This document shows positions 47,142-60,692 of a stretch of 64,000 nucleotides of DNA, piece after piece. Under the pieces are notes generated by a model that ran no database searches, was not told the origin of the DNA, and worked only from the letters and a program-made list of their open reading frames with translations. The DNA lies in assembly GCF_035594125.1 (NCBI RefSeq), contig NC_087158.1:7180501-7244500 (forward strand), in the 5' to 3' direction. Position numbers and translations under genes: made by a program. Numbering within the stretch: position 1 is the stretch's first letter; each line of letters starts with the position of its first letter. Origin of the DNA: Scylla paramamosain. Lineage: Eukaryota; Arthropoda; Malacostraca; Decapoda; Portunidae.

Positions 47142-50100
47142 TTAATTTTGCCCGAAAATAATAAGGCACTCATTATACATGTTTCTCGTAATGTCCTTTT
47201 CTTTCCCAATAGGGAGTGTTTTGCATCCATTTTCGCGTTTTTTTGTAGGTAACAAGCTCAAAAACACTCAAAATATACCTCTTTGGTAATGTTATTCTAT
47301 TTCTTCATATTAGTTGGTTTTCATCTGTTTTAGCGTTTTTCTACGTAAAACACCGAAAAGACACGTAGTCAGTAATTATGTTTTCGATTCCAAAAGAATA
47401 TTGCCAGAATTTTGGCATCTTAGTACCTATGAAGAATAACAAAAAAAAAAAAAAAAATTTCTTTTCTTTTTCTTTTCTCTCTATAAAGAGTGTTATTTGT
47501 GGGTTTTAGCTTTTTTGGTACTTAAGGAACTTAAAAATACTCATAATACACGTTTCTGGTAATGTCCTTTCGTTTCCCAAAAATAGGGTTCTTTGCATGT
47601 ATTTAAGCGTTTTTATTGGTAACATGATCAAAAACACTCAAAATACATGTTTTTGGTAATGTTCTTCTGTTTCACCATAAAGTGTATTTTGGATGCGTTT
47701 TAGTGTTTTGGTATATAAGGAGCTCAAAACACTTAAAGGCAAGTTCTTGTTAAAAATTGGTTTTATTCCAATGTAATGTGTTTGCCCTGCTTTTTAGTGC
47801 TTTATTGCCTAACACGCTCAAAAACACTCGAAAGACATTTTTTTCTGGTAATGTCATTTTTTTTCCACGTAAAGCTGGTTTCGCATGCAAATTGGGGTTT
47901 TGGTAACTAAGAATGTGAAAAGCACTCAAAATACACGCATTTAATAAGATTTTTCTGTTTCTCAATTAAGAGTGTTGTTCCAGAGTTTCAGCAATTTAGA
48001 ATGTAAGAAACTTCTCTATATACACGAGTTTTTTAATTTTTTTGCCTTGTAGTTCTTGAAAAACTATAAAACACTCATTATACACGTTTCTCGTAATGTC
48101 CTTTTCCTTCCTAATATAGAGTGCTTTCCATCCATTTTCGCGTTTTTTGTAGGTAACAATTTCAAAAACACTCAAAATATACCTTTTTGGTAATGTTATT
48201 TTATTTCTTCATATTGGCTGGTTTGCATCCGTTTTAGCGTTTTTCTACGTAAAGCACGGAAAAGACACGTTTTTGGTAATTTTGTTTTCGATTCCCATAT
48301 AGATTGACTTCCATGTTATTTATCGTGTTGGTTTTTTAAGATGCTGAAAAACACTCATAAGACCGTTTTTCTGGCAAAGACGTTTAATTTACCCTTATAG
48401 GTGACTTTGCATGCACCTTAGGGGTTTGGTACATAGCAGTCCGAAAAAAAAAAAGCTAAATTTAACTTTTTTGATAATGTTCTTATTTCACATAATTTTC
48501 TGAATTTTGCCCGAATTTTGGCATATCAGTACCTGTGAAGATGAATAAGAAAGAAAAAAAAATATGGTATTTTTTTTTATTTATTTATTTTTTCTCAATA
48601 AAGAGCGTTATTTGTGGCTTTTAGCTTTTTGGTAATTAATGAACTTAAAAACACTCACTTAATACACGTTTCTCGTAATCTCCTTTCGTTTCCCAAAAAT
48701 AGTGTTGCTTTGCACTTATTTAAGCGTTTTTATTGGTAACATGATCAAAATACTCAAAATACATGTTTTTTGGTAATGTTATTCTGTTTCACCATAAAGA
48801 GTGTTTTGCATTCGTTTTAGTGTTTTGGTATATAAGGAGCTCAAAAACACTTAAAGGCAAGTTCTTGATAAAAATTTGATATTTTTCCTCCAATTTAATG
48901 TGATTGCACTCCTTTTTAGTTCTGCAACTTTTCTATCACGCTCCAAAAACACTCAAAAGACACTTTTCTGGTAATTCATTTTTTTTTCCACAAATCTATT
49001 TTTCTATGCATGCAATTTGAGGTTTTGGTAACTTAAGAATGTGATAAGCACTCCAATGACACATTTATTAAGGTTGTTCTCTTTCTCAATTAGGAGTGTT
49101 ATACATAAGTTTTATACATGAGTTTCAGCATTTTTGTGAGCTGGGAAACCTCTCCATATACACGAGATTTTTGCGTTTTTTGCCTTGTGGTTCTTTTGAA
49201 CTATAAAACACTCATTATACACTTTTCTTGCAATGTCCTTTTGTTTCCCAATATAGAGTGCTTTGCATCAATTTTCGCGTTTTTTGTAGGTAACAAGCTC
49301 AAAAACACTCAAAATATACCTTTTTGGTAAAGTTTTTCTATTTCTTGATATTGGTAGTTTTGCATCAGATTTTGGCGTTTTTCTACGTAAAACGAGAAAA
49401 AACACGTTTTCAGCAATTTTGTTTTGGATTCTCATATAGAGTGAGTTCCTTATTATTTATCGTTTTGATTTTCTGTGCTGAAAAACACTCAAAAAACCGA
49501 TTTCTGGTCAGGTCGTTTAACATTTTCTTCTTATAGCAGTCTTATAGGAGTCCGAATAAAAAGCTAAAATTAACTTTTTTGATAATGTTCCTTTTATGAT
49601 ATAATAGCCCTGAAGTTTCCCAGAATTTTGGCATCTCCATACCTATGGAGATAAATAACAAAAAAAAAAAATCCTATTTTTTTTTGTTTTGTCGCTTTTT
49701 TTTTCTAAAGAATGTTATTTAGCAGGTTTTTGCTTTTTTGGTACTTAAGGAACTTAAAAACATTGATAATACACATTTTCTTGTAATGTCCCCTTTCGTT
49801 TTGCAAACATAAGGTTCTTTGCATGTATTTAAGCATTTTGATAGATAACATGATCAAAAACACTCAAAAATATATGTTGTTGGCCATTTTATTCTGTTTC
49901 TTCACCAAAGGTGTTTTGCATGCGTTTTAGCGTTTTGGGCATAAATGAGCTCAAAAACACTTGAGAGCAAGTTCTTGGTAAAAAGTTGTTTTTATTCCTT
50001 TGTAATGTGATTGCATTACGTTTTAGAGTACTTTATTGCCTAACACGCTCAAAAACACTTTCAAGACACTTTTCTGGTAATATAATTTTCTTTCCCATAT

Positions 50101-50628
50101 AAAGCTAGTTTTGCATGGAATTTGGGGTTTTTGGTAACTAGGAATGTGAAAAAAAAATCAAAACACGAGTATTAAGTAAGGTTGTTCTATTTCTTAATTA
50201 AAAGTGTTATTTATAGGGTTTCAACATTTTGGTATGTAAGAAGCTTTTCTAATACACACATTTGGTATGATATTTCTGTTTCAAAATTAAAAGTGTTATT
50301 CATGAGTTTCAGCTTTTTGGTATGTAAGAAACTTCTTGATGTACATGAGTTTTTGGGTTTTTTTTACCTTGTGGTTCTTGTCAAACTATAAAACACTCAT
50401 ACACGTTTCTCGTAATGTCCTTTTCTTTGCCAATATAAAATGCTTTCCATCCATTTTTGCATTTTTGGCAGGTGCAAGCTCAAAAACACATCAAAATATA
50501 TCTTTTTGGTAACGTTATTCTTTTCTTCATATTGGTTGGTTTGCATTCGTTTTAGCGTTTTTCTACGTAAATCACTGAAAAGACACGTTTTAAGTAATAT
50601 TGTTGAAAATTGCTAAAAAAACACTCAA

Positions 50629-50645
50629 AGAGAGAGAGAGAGAGA
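50629..50645. repeat. (AG)n microsatellite at the A/J join
   Basis: AGAGAGAGAGAGAGAG replaces the GAAAGACAG sequence seen in the related unit near 58515. Confidence 0.92.
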
Positions 50646-52637
50646 CAAGTTTCTGGTAAAGTCGTGTAATTTCCCCATATTGGTGGATTTGCATGCACTT
50701 CAGAGTTTGTACATAACTCCGGAAAAAAGCTAAAAATTATTTTTTATAATGATTTTTTTTTTATTTCCATGAATTTTGCAAGAAGTTTGGCATCTCGGTA
50801 CCTATGAAGATGAATAACAAAAAAAAAAATTTTCTCTCTATAAAGAGTTATTTGTGGGTTTTAGCTTTTTTTAGTACTTAAGGAACTTAAAAACACTCAT
50901 AATACATGATTTTCGTAATGTCCTTTTGTTATACAAACATAGGGTACTTTACATGTGTTTAAGCGTTTTAATAGGTTACGTGATCAAAAACACTCAAAAC
51001 CATGTTTTTGGTAATTAATGAAATTAAGCTTACTCATAATACACGTTTCTCGTAATCTACTTTCGTTTCCCAAAAATAGTGTTCTTTGCATGCGTTTAGC
51101 GTTTAGCGTTTTTCTATGTAAAACGCAGGAAAGATACGTTTCCATTCGCTTTGTTTTGGATTCCCATATGGAGTGAGTTCCTTATTATTTATCGTTTTGG
51201 TGCCTAACATGCTAAAAAACACTCAAAACACAGATTTCTGGTAAGGTCGTTTAATTTCTTCTTCATATAGGAGGCTTTACATGCACTTTAGGGTTTAGTA
51301 CATAACAGTCCGAAAAAAAAGCTGAAATTAACTTTTTTGGTAATATTGTTTTATTATATGATTGCCCTGAATTTTCCCAGAATTTTGGCATTTCGGTACA
51401 TATGAAGATGAATAACAAAAGAAAAAAAAAATCTTATTTTTTTTTAAATTTTTTATTTTATTTTATTTTTTTTTCTAAAGAAAGAGTGTTATTTGTGGTT
51501 TTTATTTTTTTGGTACTTAAGGAACTTAAAAAACACTCCATAATACACGTTTCTCGTAATGTCCTTTTATTTGCCAAAGTTTCGCATGTAATTTGGCATT
51601 TTCGTAACTAAGAATGTGGAAAACACTCAAAATACACAATTAGGTAAGGTAGATCTGTTTTATCGTTTAAAAGTGTTATTCGTACATTGATTCATTTTGG
51701 TATGTAAGAAATTTCTCTATATACATGAGTTTTTGCGTTTATTGCCTTGTGGTTCTTTTAAAACTATAAAACACTCATTATACACGTTACTACTCGTAAT
51801 GTCCTTTTGTTTCTTAATAGAGAGTGCTTTACATCCATTTTTGCATTTTTTGTAGGTAACAAGCTCAAAAAACACTCAAAATATATCTTTTTGGTAATGT
51901 TATTCTATTTCTTTAGCGTTTTTCTACATCAAAACACTGAAAAGACACGTTATCAGTAATTTTCTTTTGGATTGACATAATGACTGACTTCCATATTATT
52001 TATCGTTTTGGTGCCTAACATGCTGAAAAACACTGAAAAGACAGGTTTCTGGTAAGGTCGTTAAACTTCCATATATAGGTGGCTTTGCATGTACTTTAGG
52101 GTTTGGTACATAACAATCCGAAAAATAAGTTATAATTAACTTTTTTGGTGATGTTCTTTTTCCAATATAAAATCCCTGAATTTTGGCAGAATTTTGGCAT
52201 CTCGGTACCTAGGAAGATGAATAAGAAAAAAAAATATTCCTATTTTTTAAATTTTTTTGTTTATTATTTTTTTTTCTAAATAAAGAGTGTTATTTGTGGG
52301 TTTTAGCTTTTGGGTACTGAAAGAACTTAAAAAAACACTTATAATACACGTTTCTCGTAATGTCCTTTCGTTTCCGAAACATAAGGTTCTTTGCTTGTAT
52401 TTAAGCGTTTTTATTATTCTTATGATCAAAAACACTCAAAATACATGTATTTTGGTAATGTTATTCTGTTTCTCCATAAAATGTATTTTGCATGCGTTTT
52501 AGCGTTTTGGTATGTAAGGAGCTCAAAAAACGCTTAAAGGGAAATTTATGGTAAAATTTGGTTTTATTCCCATGTAATATGATTGCCCTGGCTTTTAGTG
52601 CTTTATTGCGCTAACACGCTCAAAAGCACTGAAAAGA

Positions 52638-53108
52638 CATGCAAAGCCTCCCATATGAGGAAATTAAATTTACCAGAAATCTGTCTTTTGAGTGTTTTTT
52701 TTTCAGCATGTTAGGCACCAAAACCATAAATAATAAAGAACTCACTCTGTGTGAGGAATCCAAAAGAATATTACTGAAAACGTGTCTTCTCAGTGTTTTA
52801 CGAAGAAAAACGCTAAAACTGGATACAAACCAACCAATATCAAGACGCAGAAGAAAACTTTACCAAAAATGTAATATTTTGAGTGTTTTTGAGCTTGTTA
52901 CCTAAAAAAAAAAACGCGAAAATGGATACAAAGCACTCTATATTGAGAAAAACAAAGGGACATTACTGAAAATGTATATGGAACGTTTTACAGTTAAAAA
53001 AAAAAAACAAGGCAAAAAACGCAAAAAACTCGTATACGAGTATCGCTGAAACTTCATGAATAACACTCTTAATTGGCTGAAACAGAGCAACCTTACTAAA
53101 TGCGCGTC
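52638..53108 (+). repeat. Inverted J-A-B-C-D1-D2 block, copy 4
   Basis: Entry GAAAAGA/CATGCAAAGCC; exit AAATGCGCGTC/CAAAAACACTAAAAAG. D1/D2 is shortened around TCGTATACGAGTATCGCTG. Several single-base insertions relative to the other copies. Confidence 0.88.
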
Positions 53109-56100
53109 CAAAAACACTAAAAAGAAAAGTTCTTTGTAAAAGATGGCTTTAATTCCCATGTAATGTGATTGTCCTGCTTTTTAGTGCTTTGTTACTGCTA
53201 ACACGCTCAAAAAACACTCAGACACTTTTCTGGCATTGTCATTTTTTTCCCACATAAAGCCAGTTTCGGATGAAATTTGGGGTTTTCATAACTAAGAATG
53301 TATAAAAAAAAAAACACCCAAAATACACGCATTTTATAAGGTTGTTCTGTTTCTTGAGTTTCGTGAGTTTCAGTATTTTAGTATCTTGAGAAACTTCTCC
53401 ATGCAATCGAGTTTTTGCGCTTTTTGCCTTCTGATTCTGGTAAAACTGCAAACACTCATTATACACGTTTCTCGTTATGTCCTTTTTTTTTTACCTTATA
53501 TAGAGTGCTTTTGCATCCAATTTTCGCGTTTCTTTTTATATAACAAGCTCAAAAACACACAAAAAAAAAACACTTTTTTGGTAATATTATTCTATTTCTT
53601 CATATTGGTTGGTTTGCATCCGTTTTATCGTTTTGCTACGTAAATCTTTTAAAAGACACATTTTCAGTAATTTTGTTTTGGGATTTCCGCAGAGTGACTT
53701 TCATATTATTTATCGTTTTGGTGCCTAACATGCTTTTTGGTGCCTTTTATTCCCATTATACAGTGCTTTCCATCCATTTTTGCGTTTTTTTGTAGGTAAC
53801 AATTTCAAAAACACTCAAAATATACCTTTTTAGTAATGTTATTCTATTTCTTCATTTTGGTTGGTTTGCATCCGTTTTAGCGTTTTCTACGTAAAACACC
53901 GAAAAAATACGTTTTTAGTAATTTTGTTTTCGATTCCCATATAGATTGAGCTTCCTTGGGTTATATCGTGTTGGTTTCTAAACATGCTGAAAAACACTCA
54001 TAAAACAGTTTTTCTGGGAAAAACGTTTAATTTAACCATACAGGTGGTTTTTTGCATGCACTTTAGGGGTTTGGTACATAACAGTCCGAAAAAAAAAACG
54101 AAATTTAACTTTTTTTTGATAATGTTCTTGGTTCATATAATTTCCTGAACTTTGCCTGAATTTTGGCACCTCGTTACCTGTGAATATGAATAAGAATGAA
54201 AAAAAAAATTGTATTTTTTTATTTATTTTTTTTCTCAATAAAAAGTGTAATTTGACACCCAAAACTTTTTTCGTACTCAAACTGAACTTAGAAACAATTA
54301 TGATACACGTTTCTCGTAATGTACTTTCATTTTCCAAAAAATAGAATTCTTTGCATGTATTTAAGCGTTTTTAGTGAGTAACATGATCAAATACACTGAA
54401 AATATATGTTTTTGGAAATGTTATTCTGTTTCACCATAAAGTGTGTTTTGCATGCATTTTTAGTGTTTTGGTATATAAGGAGGTCAAATACACTTAAAGG
54501 CAAGTTCTCTTTAAAAAATTCGTTTTATTGCAATGTAATGTGATTGCCCTGCTTTTTTAGTGCTTTATTGCCCAACACGCTCAAAAACACTCAAAACCCA
54601 TTTTTCTGGTAATATCATTTTTTTCACACATAAAGCTGGTTTCGCATGCAATTTACGGGTTTTGTAACTAAGGAATGTGAAAAGCTCTCAAAAAATACGC
54701 ATTCAGTAAGATTGTTCTGTTTCTCAATTAAGAGTGTTGTTCCAGACGTTTCAGCATTTTGAAATGTGAGAAACTTTTCTCTATATACACGAGTTTTTTC
54801 GTTTTTTTTGCCTTGTAGTTCTTGTGAAACTATAAAACACTCATTATACACGTTTCTTGTAATGTCCTTTTGCTTCCCAAAAGAGAGTAAGCTTTCCATC
54901 CATTTTCGCGTTTTTTGTAGGTAACAATTTTAAAAACACTCAAAATATACATTTTTGGCAATGTTATTTTATTTCTTCATATTAGTTGGTTTTGCATCCG
55001 TTTTAGCGTTTTTTCTACACCGAAAAGACACGTTTTTAGTAATTTTGTTTTGGATTCCCATGTAACTTGACTTCCATGTTATTTATCGTGTTGGTTCCTA
55101 ACATGCTGAAAAACACGCATATGACCGTTTTCTGGCATAGACGTTTAATTTCCCCATATAGGTAGCTTTTTGCATGTACTTTAGGGGTTTGGTACATAAC
55201 AGTTCGGAAAAAAAGTTAAATTTTTACTTTTTTGATAATGTTCTTATTTCACATAATTTCCTGAATTTTGCCCGAATTTTGGCATTACGGTACCTGTGAA
55301 CATGAATAAGAAGAAAAAAAAATTTTTTTTTTTTTTATTTATTTATTATTTTTCAGTAAAGAGTGTTATTTATGGTTTTTTATCTTTTTTGGTAATTAAG
55401 GAACTTAAAAACACTCAAAATACACATTTCCCGTAATCTCCTTTCGTTTCCCAAAAAATAGTGTTCTTTGCATTTATTTAAGCGTTTTTATTAGTAAACA
55501 TTGATCAAAAACTTACTCAAAACACATGTTTTTGAGTAAAAGTTATTCTGTTTCACCACTTAGTGTTTTCCATGCGTTTTAGTGTTTTGGTATATAAGGA
55601 GCTCAAAAACACTTAAAGGCAACTTCTTGGTAAAAATTCTTTTTTTTCTTCCAAAAGTAATGTGATTGCCCTGCTTTTAAATTAGCACATTGCTTATCAC
55701 GCTCAAAAACACTCAACAGACACTTTTTGAGTAAAGGCATTTTTTTCTAAATCTATTTTCGCATGCAATTTGGGGTTTTGGTAACTAAGAATGTGAAAAG
55801 CACTCAAAATACACGTATTTATTAAGGTTGTTCTGTTTCTCAATTAGGAGTGTTATACATGAGTTTTTAGCATTTTTTGTATCTAGGAAACCTCTCCATA
55901 TACACGAAATTTTGCATTTTTTTTATTTTTTGTGGATCTTTTGAACTATAAAAAACACTCATTATACACTTTCCTTGCAATGTCCTTTTGTTTTCCAAAA
56001 TAGAGCGCTTTTGCTAATTTTCGCGTTTTTTGTAGGTAAACAAGCTCAAAAACACTCAAAATGTACCTTTTCAGTAACGTTTTTTCTTTTTCTTGATATT

Positions 56101-59100
56101 GGTTGCTTTTCATCCGTTTAAGCGTTTTTCTACGTAAAACGCTGAGAAGACACGTTTTCAGTAACTTTTTTTTGGATTCCCTTATACAGTGAGTTCCTTA
56201 TTATTTATCGTTTTGGTGCCTAACATGCTAAAAAAAACACAAAACACATTATTTCTGATGAGGTCGTTTAATTTCCTCATATAGGAGTCTTTACATGCAT
56301 TTAGGTTTGGTACATAACAGTCCGAAAAAAAAGGCTGAAATTAACTTTTTTGATAATATTCTTTTTATCATATGATTGCTCTGAGAATTTTTCCAGAATT
56401 TTGGCATCTCAGTATCTTTGAATATGAATAACAGAAAAAAAAATTTTATTTTTATATTTTTTGTATTTTTATTTTCTAAATAAAAGAGCGTTATTTGTGG
56501 GTTTTAATCTTTTTGTTACTTAACGAACTTAAAAAAACATAATAATACACGTAATGTCCTTTTGTTTCCCAAACATAATGTTCTTTTGTATGTATTTAGG
56601 CGTTTTTATAGATAACATGATCAAAAAAACTCAAAATACATGTTTTTTAATAATGTTTTTCTGTTTCTCCATGAAGTTTGTTTTGCTTGCGTTTTGAACT
56701 TTTCGGTATATAATGAGCTCGAAAACACTTAAAGGTGCAAAGTTTTTGGTATTAATTAGTGTTATTTCAATGCAATATGATTACCCTGCTTTTTTAATTG
56801 CTTTATTGCCTATCACGCTCAAAAACACTTCAAAAAGACACTTTTCTGGTAATGACATTTTTTCTCGCATAAAATTGGTTTCGCATGCAATTTCGGGTTT
56901 TGGTAACTATGAATGTGAAAAGCACTCAAAATACACGCATTTAGTAAGGTTGTTCTATTTCTCAATTAGAAATTGTAATTCATGAGTTTCAGCGTTTTCG
57001 TATGTAGGAACCTTCTCCATATACACGAGTTTTTGTGTTTTTTTTACCTTTTGGTTGTTTTCCAACTATAAAAAAACTCATTATACACTTTTCTTACAAG
57101 ATCCTTTTGTTTTCTAATATATAGTGCTTTGCATCAATTTTCGCGTTTTTTTTTGTAGGGTAACAAGCTCAAAAACACTCAAAATATACCTTTTTGGTAA
57201 TGTTTTTCTATTTCTTGATATTGGTAGGTTTTACCTCCGTTTTGGCTGCTTTTTCTACGTAAAACAAAGAAAAAACAATTTCAGCAATTTTGTTTTGGAT
57301 TCTCATATAGAGTGAGTTTCTTATTATTTATCGTTTTGGTGCCTAACACTTTTAGAAAAACTCTCAAAAAACAGATTTCTGGAAAGGTCGTTTAATTTCC
57401 TCATATAGGAGTCTTTGGGTGCACTTTAGGGTTTGGTACATAACAGTCCGAAAAAAGCTAAAAATAACTTTTTTTATTCATAATTTTTGTTTTATGATAT
57501 AATAGCCCTGAATTTTCCCAGAATTTTGGCATCTCGGTACCTATGAAGATGAATAACAAAAAAAAAAATCCTATTTTTTATTTTACTTTTTTTCTAAATT
57601 AAGTGTTATTTGTGGGTTTTAGCTTTTTGGTACTTAGAAGTAACTTAAAAACATTTATAATACGCGTTTCTCGTAATGTCCTTTCGTTTCGCAAACATAA
57701 GGTTCATTCCATGTATTTAAACTTTTCTATAGATAACATGATCAAAAACACTCAAAATCTATGTTGTTGGTAATTTTATTCTGTTTCTATATAAAAGGGG
57801 TGTTTTTGCATGCGTTTTAACGTTATGAGGCATGTAATGAGCTTAAAAACACTTAAAATAAGTTCTTGGTAAAAGTTGTTTTAATTCCCGTATGGTCTTG
57901 ATTGCCCTGCTTTTTAGTGCTTTATTGCCTTACACGCTCAAAAACCTTACTCAAAAGACACTTTTCTGGTAATATCATTTTTTTTCCCACATAAAGCTAG
58001 TTTTGCATGGAATTTGGGGTTTTGGTAACTAAGAATGTGAAAAAAAAAATAAAACACAGGCATTTAGTAAGGTAGTTCTATTTCTTAATTAAAAGTGTTA
58101 TTCATAAGTTTCAGCATTTTGGTATGTAAGAAACTCTTCTAATACACACATTTGGTAAAGTATTTCTGTTTTTCAAAATTAAAAGTGTTATTCATGAGTT
58201 TCAGCTTTTTTAAATGTAAGAAACTTCTTTATGTAATACGAATTTTTGAGTTTTTTGTGTGGTTCTTGTCAAAATATAAAACACTCATACACCTTTGTCG
58301 TAATGTCATTTTTCTTTGCCAATATAAAGTGCTTTCCATCCATTTTTGCATTTTTTGTAGGTAACAAGCTCAAAAACACATCAAAATATATCTTTTTTGG
58401 TAATGTTATTCTATTTTCTTCATATTGGTTGGTTTACATCCGTTTTAGCGTTTTTTCTACGTAAATTACTGAAGAGACTCGTTTTTATGTAATATTGTTG
58501 AAATTGCTGAAAAACACTCGAAAGACAGGTTTCTGGTAAAGTTTTGTAATTTCCCCATATAGGTGGATTTGCATGCACTTCCAGAGTTTGTACATCACTC
58601 GGGAAAAAAGCTAAAAAAAAATTTTTATATTGATTTTTTTTTTTACAAATTTTCCATGAATTTTGCCAGGGAACACAGCATCTCGGTACCTATGAAGATG
58701 AATAACAAATTTTTTTCTCTATAAAGAGTTATTTGGCAGGTTTAGCTTTTTAATTGCTTAAGGAACTTAAAAACACTCATAATACACGATTTTCGTAATG
58801 TCCTTTTATTATGCAAACAAATGGTTCTTTACATGTATTTAAAAACGTTTTTATAGGTTACATGATTAAAAATACTCAAAATACATGTTTTTGGTAATGT
58901 TATTCTGTTTCTCCATATAGGGTGTTTTGCATGCGTTTTAGCGATTTTGGTATGTAAGGAGTTAAAAAAAACACTTAAAGGCAAGTTCTTTCGCTGTGCG
59001 AGATTGGTGGTATTTCCATGTAATGTTATTGTTCTGCTTTTTAGTGCTTTATTACATATCACGCTCAAAAACACTAAAAAGGAACACTTTTTTGGTAATG

Positions 59101-60204
59101 TCATTTTTTTTCCCCCACATGAAGGTAGTTTCGCATGTAATTTGGCATTTTCGTAACTGAGAATGTGAAAAACACTCAAAATACACAATTTGGTAAGGTT
59201 TATGAATTAAAAGTGTTATTCATCCTTTTCATCATTTTGTTATGTAAGAAATTTCTCTATATGCGATTTTTTTCGTTTATTGCATTGTGGTTCTTTTAAA
59301 ACTAAAACACTCATTATACACGTTTCTCTGTAATGTTCTTTTGTTTCCTAATATAGAGTGCTTTACATCCATTTTTTTGCATTTTTTCGTAGGTAACAAG
59401 CTCAAGAAACACTCAAAATATATCTTTTTTTAGTAATGTTATTCTATTTCTTCATATAGGTTGGTTTGCATCCTTTTAGCGTTTTTCTACTTAAAACACT
59501 GAAAAAGGGCGTTTCCAGTAATTTTGTTTTGGATTCACATATTGACTGACATATTATTTATCGTTTTAGTTTTCTTTTATGCTGAAAAACACTGAAAAGA
59601 TTGGGTTTCTGGTAAAGTCGTTTTGCTTCCCTATATAGGTGGCTTTGCATGCACTTTAGGGGTTTGGTACATAACAATCCGAAAAAAAAAGTTATAATTA
59701 ACTTTTTTTGGTGATGTTCTTTTTCCCACATAAAATCCCTGAATTTTGGCAGAATTTTGGCATCTCGGTACCTATAAAGATGAATAACAAAAAAAAAATT
59801 CCTATTTTTTAAATTTTTTGTTTATTCTTTTTTTTTTCTAAATAAAGAGTGTTATTTGTTGGTTTTAAACTTTTAAATTTACTGAAAGAACTTAAAAAAC
59901 ACTCATAATACACGTTTCTCGTAATGTCCTTTCGTTTTCGAAACATAAGGTTCTTTGCATGTATTTAAGCGTTTTTATAGATAACATGATCAAAAACACT
60001 CAAAATACATTGTATTTGGTAATATTATTTTGTTTCTCCATAAAATGTATTTTCCATGCGTTTTAACGTTTTGGTATGTAAGGAGCTTAAAAACACTTAA
60101 AGGCAAACAAATTGTTGGTAAAATTTGTTTTTTTCCCAATATAATGTGATTTCCCTTCCTTTTAGTGATTTAATGCGTAATACGCTCAAAAACACTCAAA
60201 AAGA
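53109..60204 (-). repeat. Reverse HOR array, block R7
   Basis: A monomers lie near 53713, 53965, 55080, 56204, 57323, 58490 (deleted form) and 59560. The A/C fusion is at 53715-53760. The block repeats the order seen from 28126 to about 33300 and then the 11-12.4 kb type unit before the next inverted block. Many small indels. Confidence 0.9.
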
Positions 60205-60692
60205 CATGCAAGTCGCGCATATGAGGAAATTAAAGACATTACCAGAAATCTGACTTTTGAGTGTTTTTCAGCATGTTAGGCACCACAACGATAAATAATA
60301 AGGGACTCAATCTATGTGGCAATTCAAAAGAAAATTAATGAAAACATGTCTTTTCAGTGTTTTACGTAGAAAAACGCTAAAATTGATGCAAGGCCAACCA
60401 ATATCAAGAAGCAAGAAAAACATTACCAAAAATATGTATATTTTGAATGACTTTAACTTGTTGCCTACGAAATAAACGCAAAAATTGATACAAGGCACTG
60501 TATATTGGAAAATAAAGGGACTATGCGAGAAAAGTGTATAATGGAAAATATTTTGCAGTTCTAAAAAAACCACAAGGCAAAAAACGCAAAAACTCGTGTA
60601 TATGGAGAAGTTTCCTAAATGCCCAAAATGCTGAAACTCATGAATAACACTCTTAATTGAGAAGCAAGACTGGCACTTTACTAAATGCGTGT
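60205..60692 (+). repeat. Inverted J-A-B-C-D1-D2 block, copy 5
   Basis: Entry AAAAAGA/CATGCAAGTCG; exit AAATGCGTGT/CAAAAACACTAAAAGG. The 144-codon minus-strand frame at 60307-60741 spans this block and its exit junction. It is a chance frame in repeat sequence. Confidence 0.88.

Larger units (their letters stand above)
45783..52637 (-). repeat. Reverse HOR array, block R6
   Basis: A monomers lie near 46303, 48320, 49460, 51191 and 52000, with the A/I2 fusion near 47390 and the deleted A near 50600. 45783-47345 matches 12951-14597. 47346-49330 matches 16292-18270 without the retrotransposon. About 49330-50900 matches 32210-33290 and 57190-58790. From about 48.9 kb, small indels within conserved monomers become frequent. 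Confidence 0.9.
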
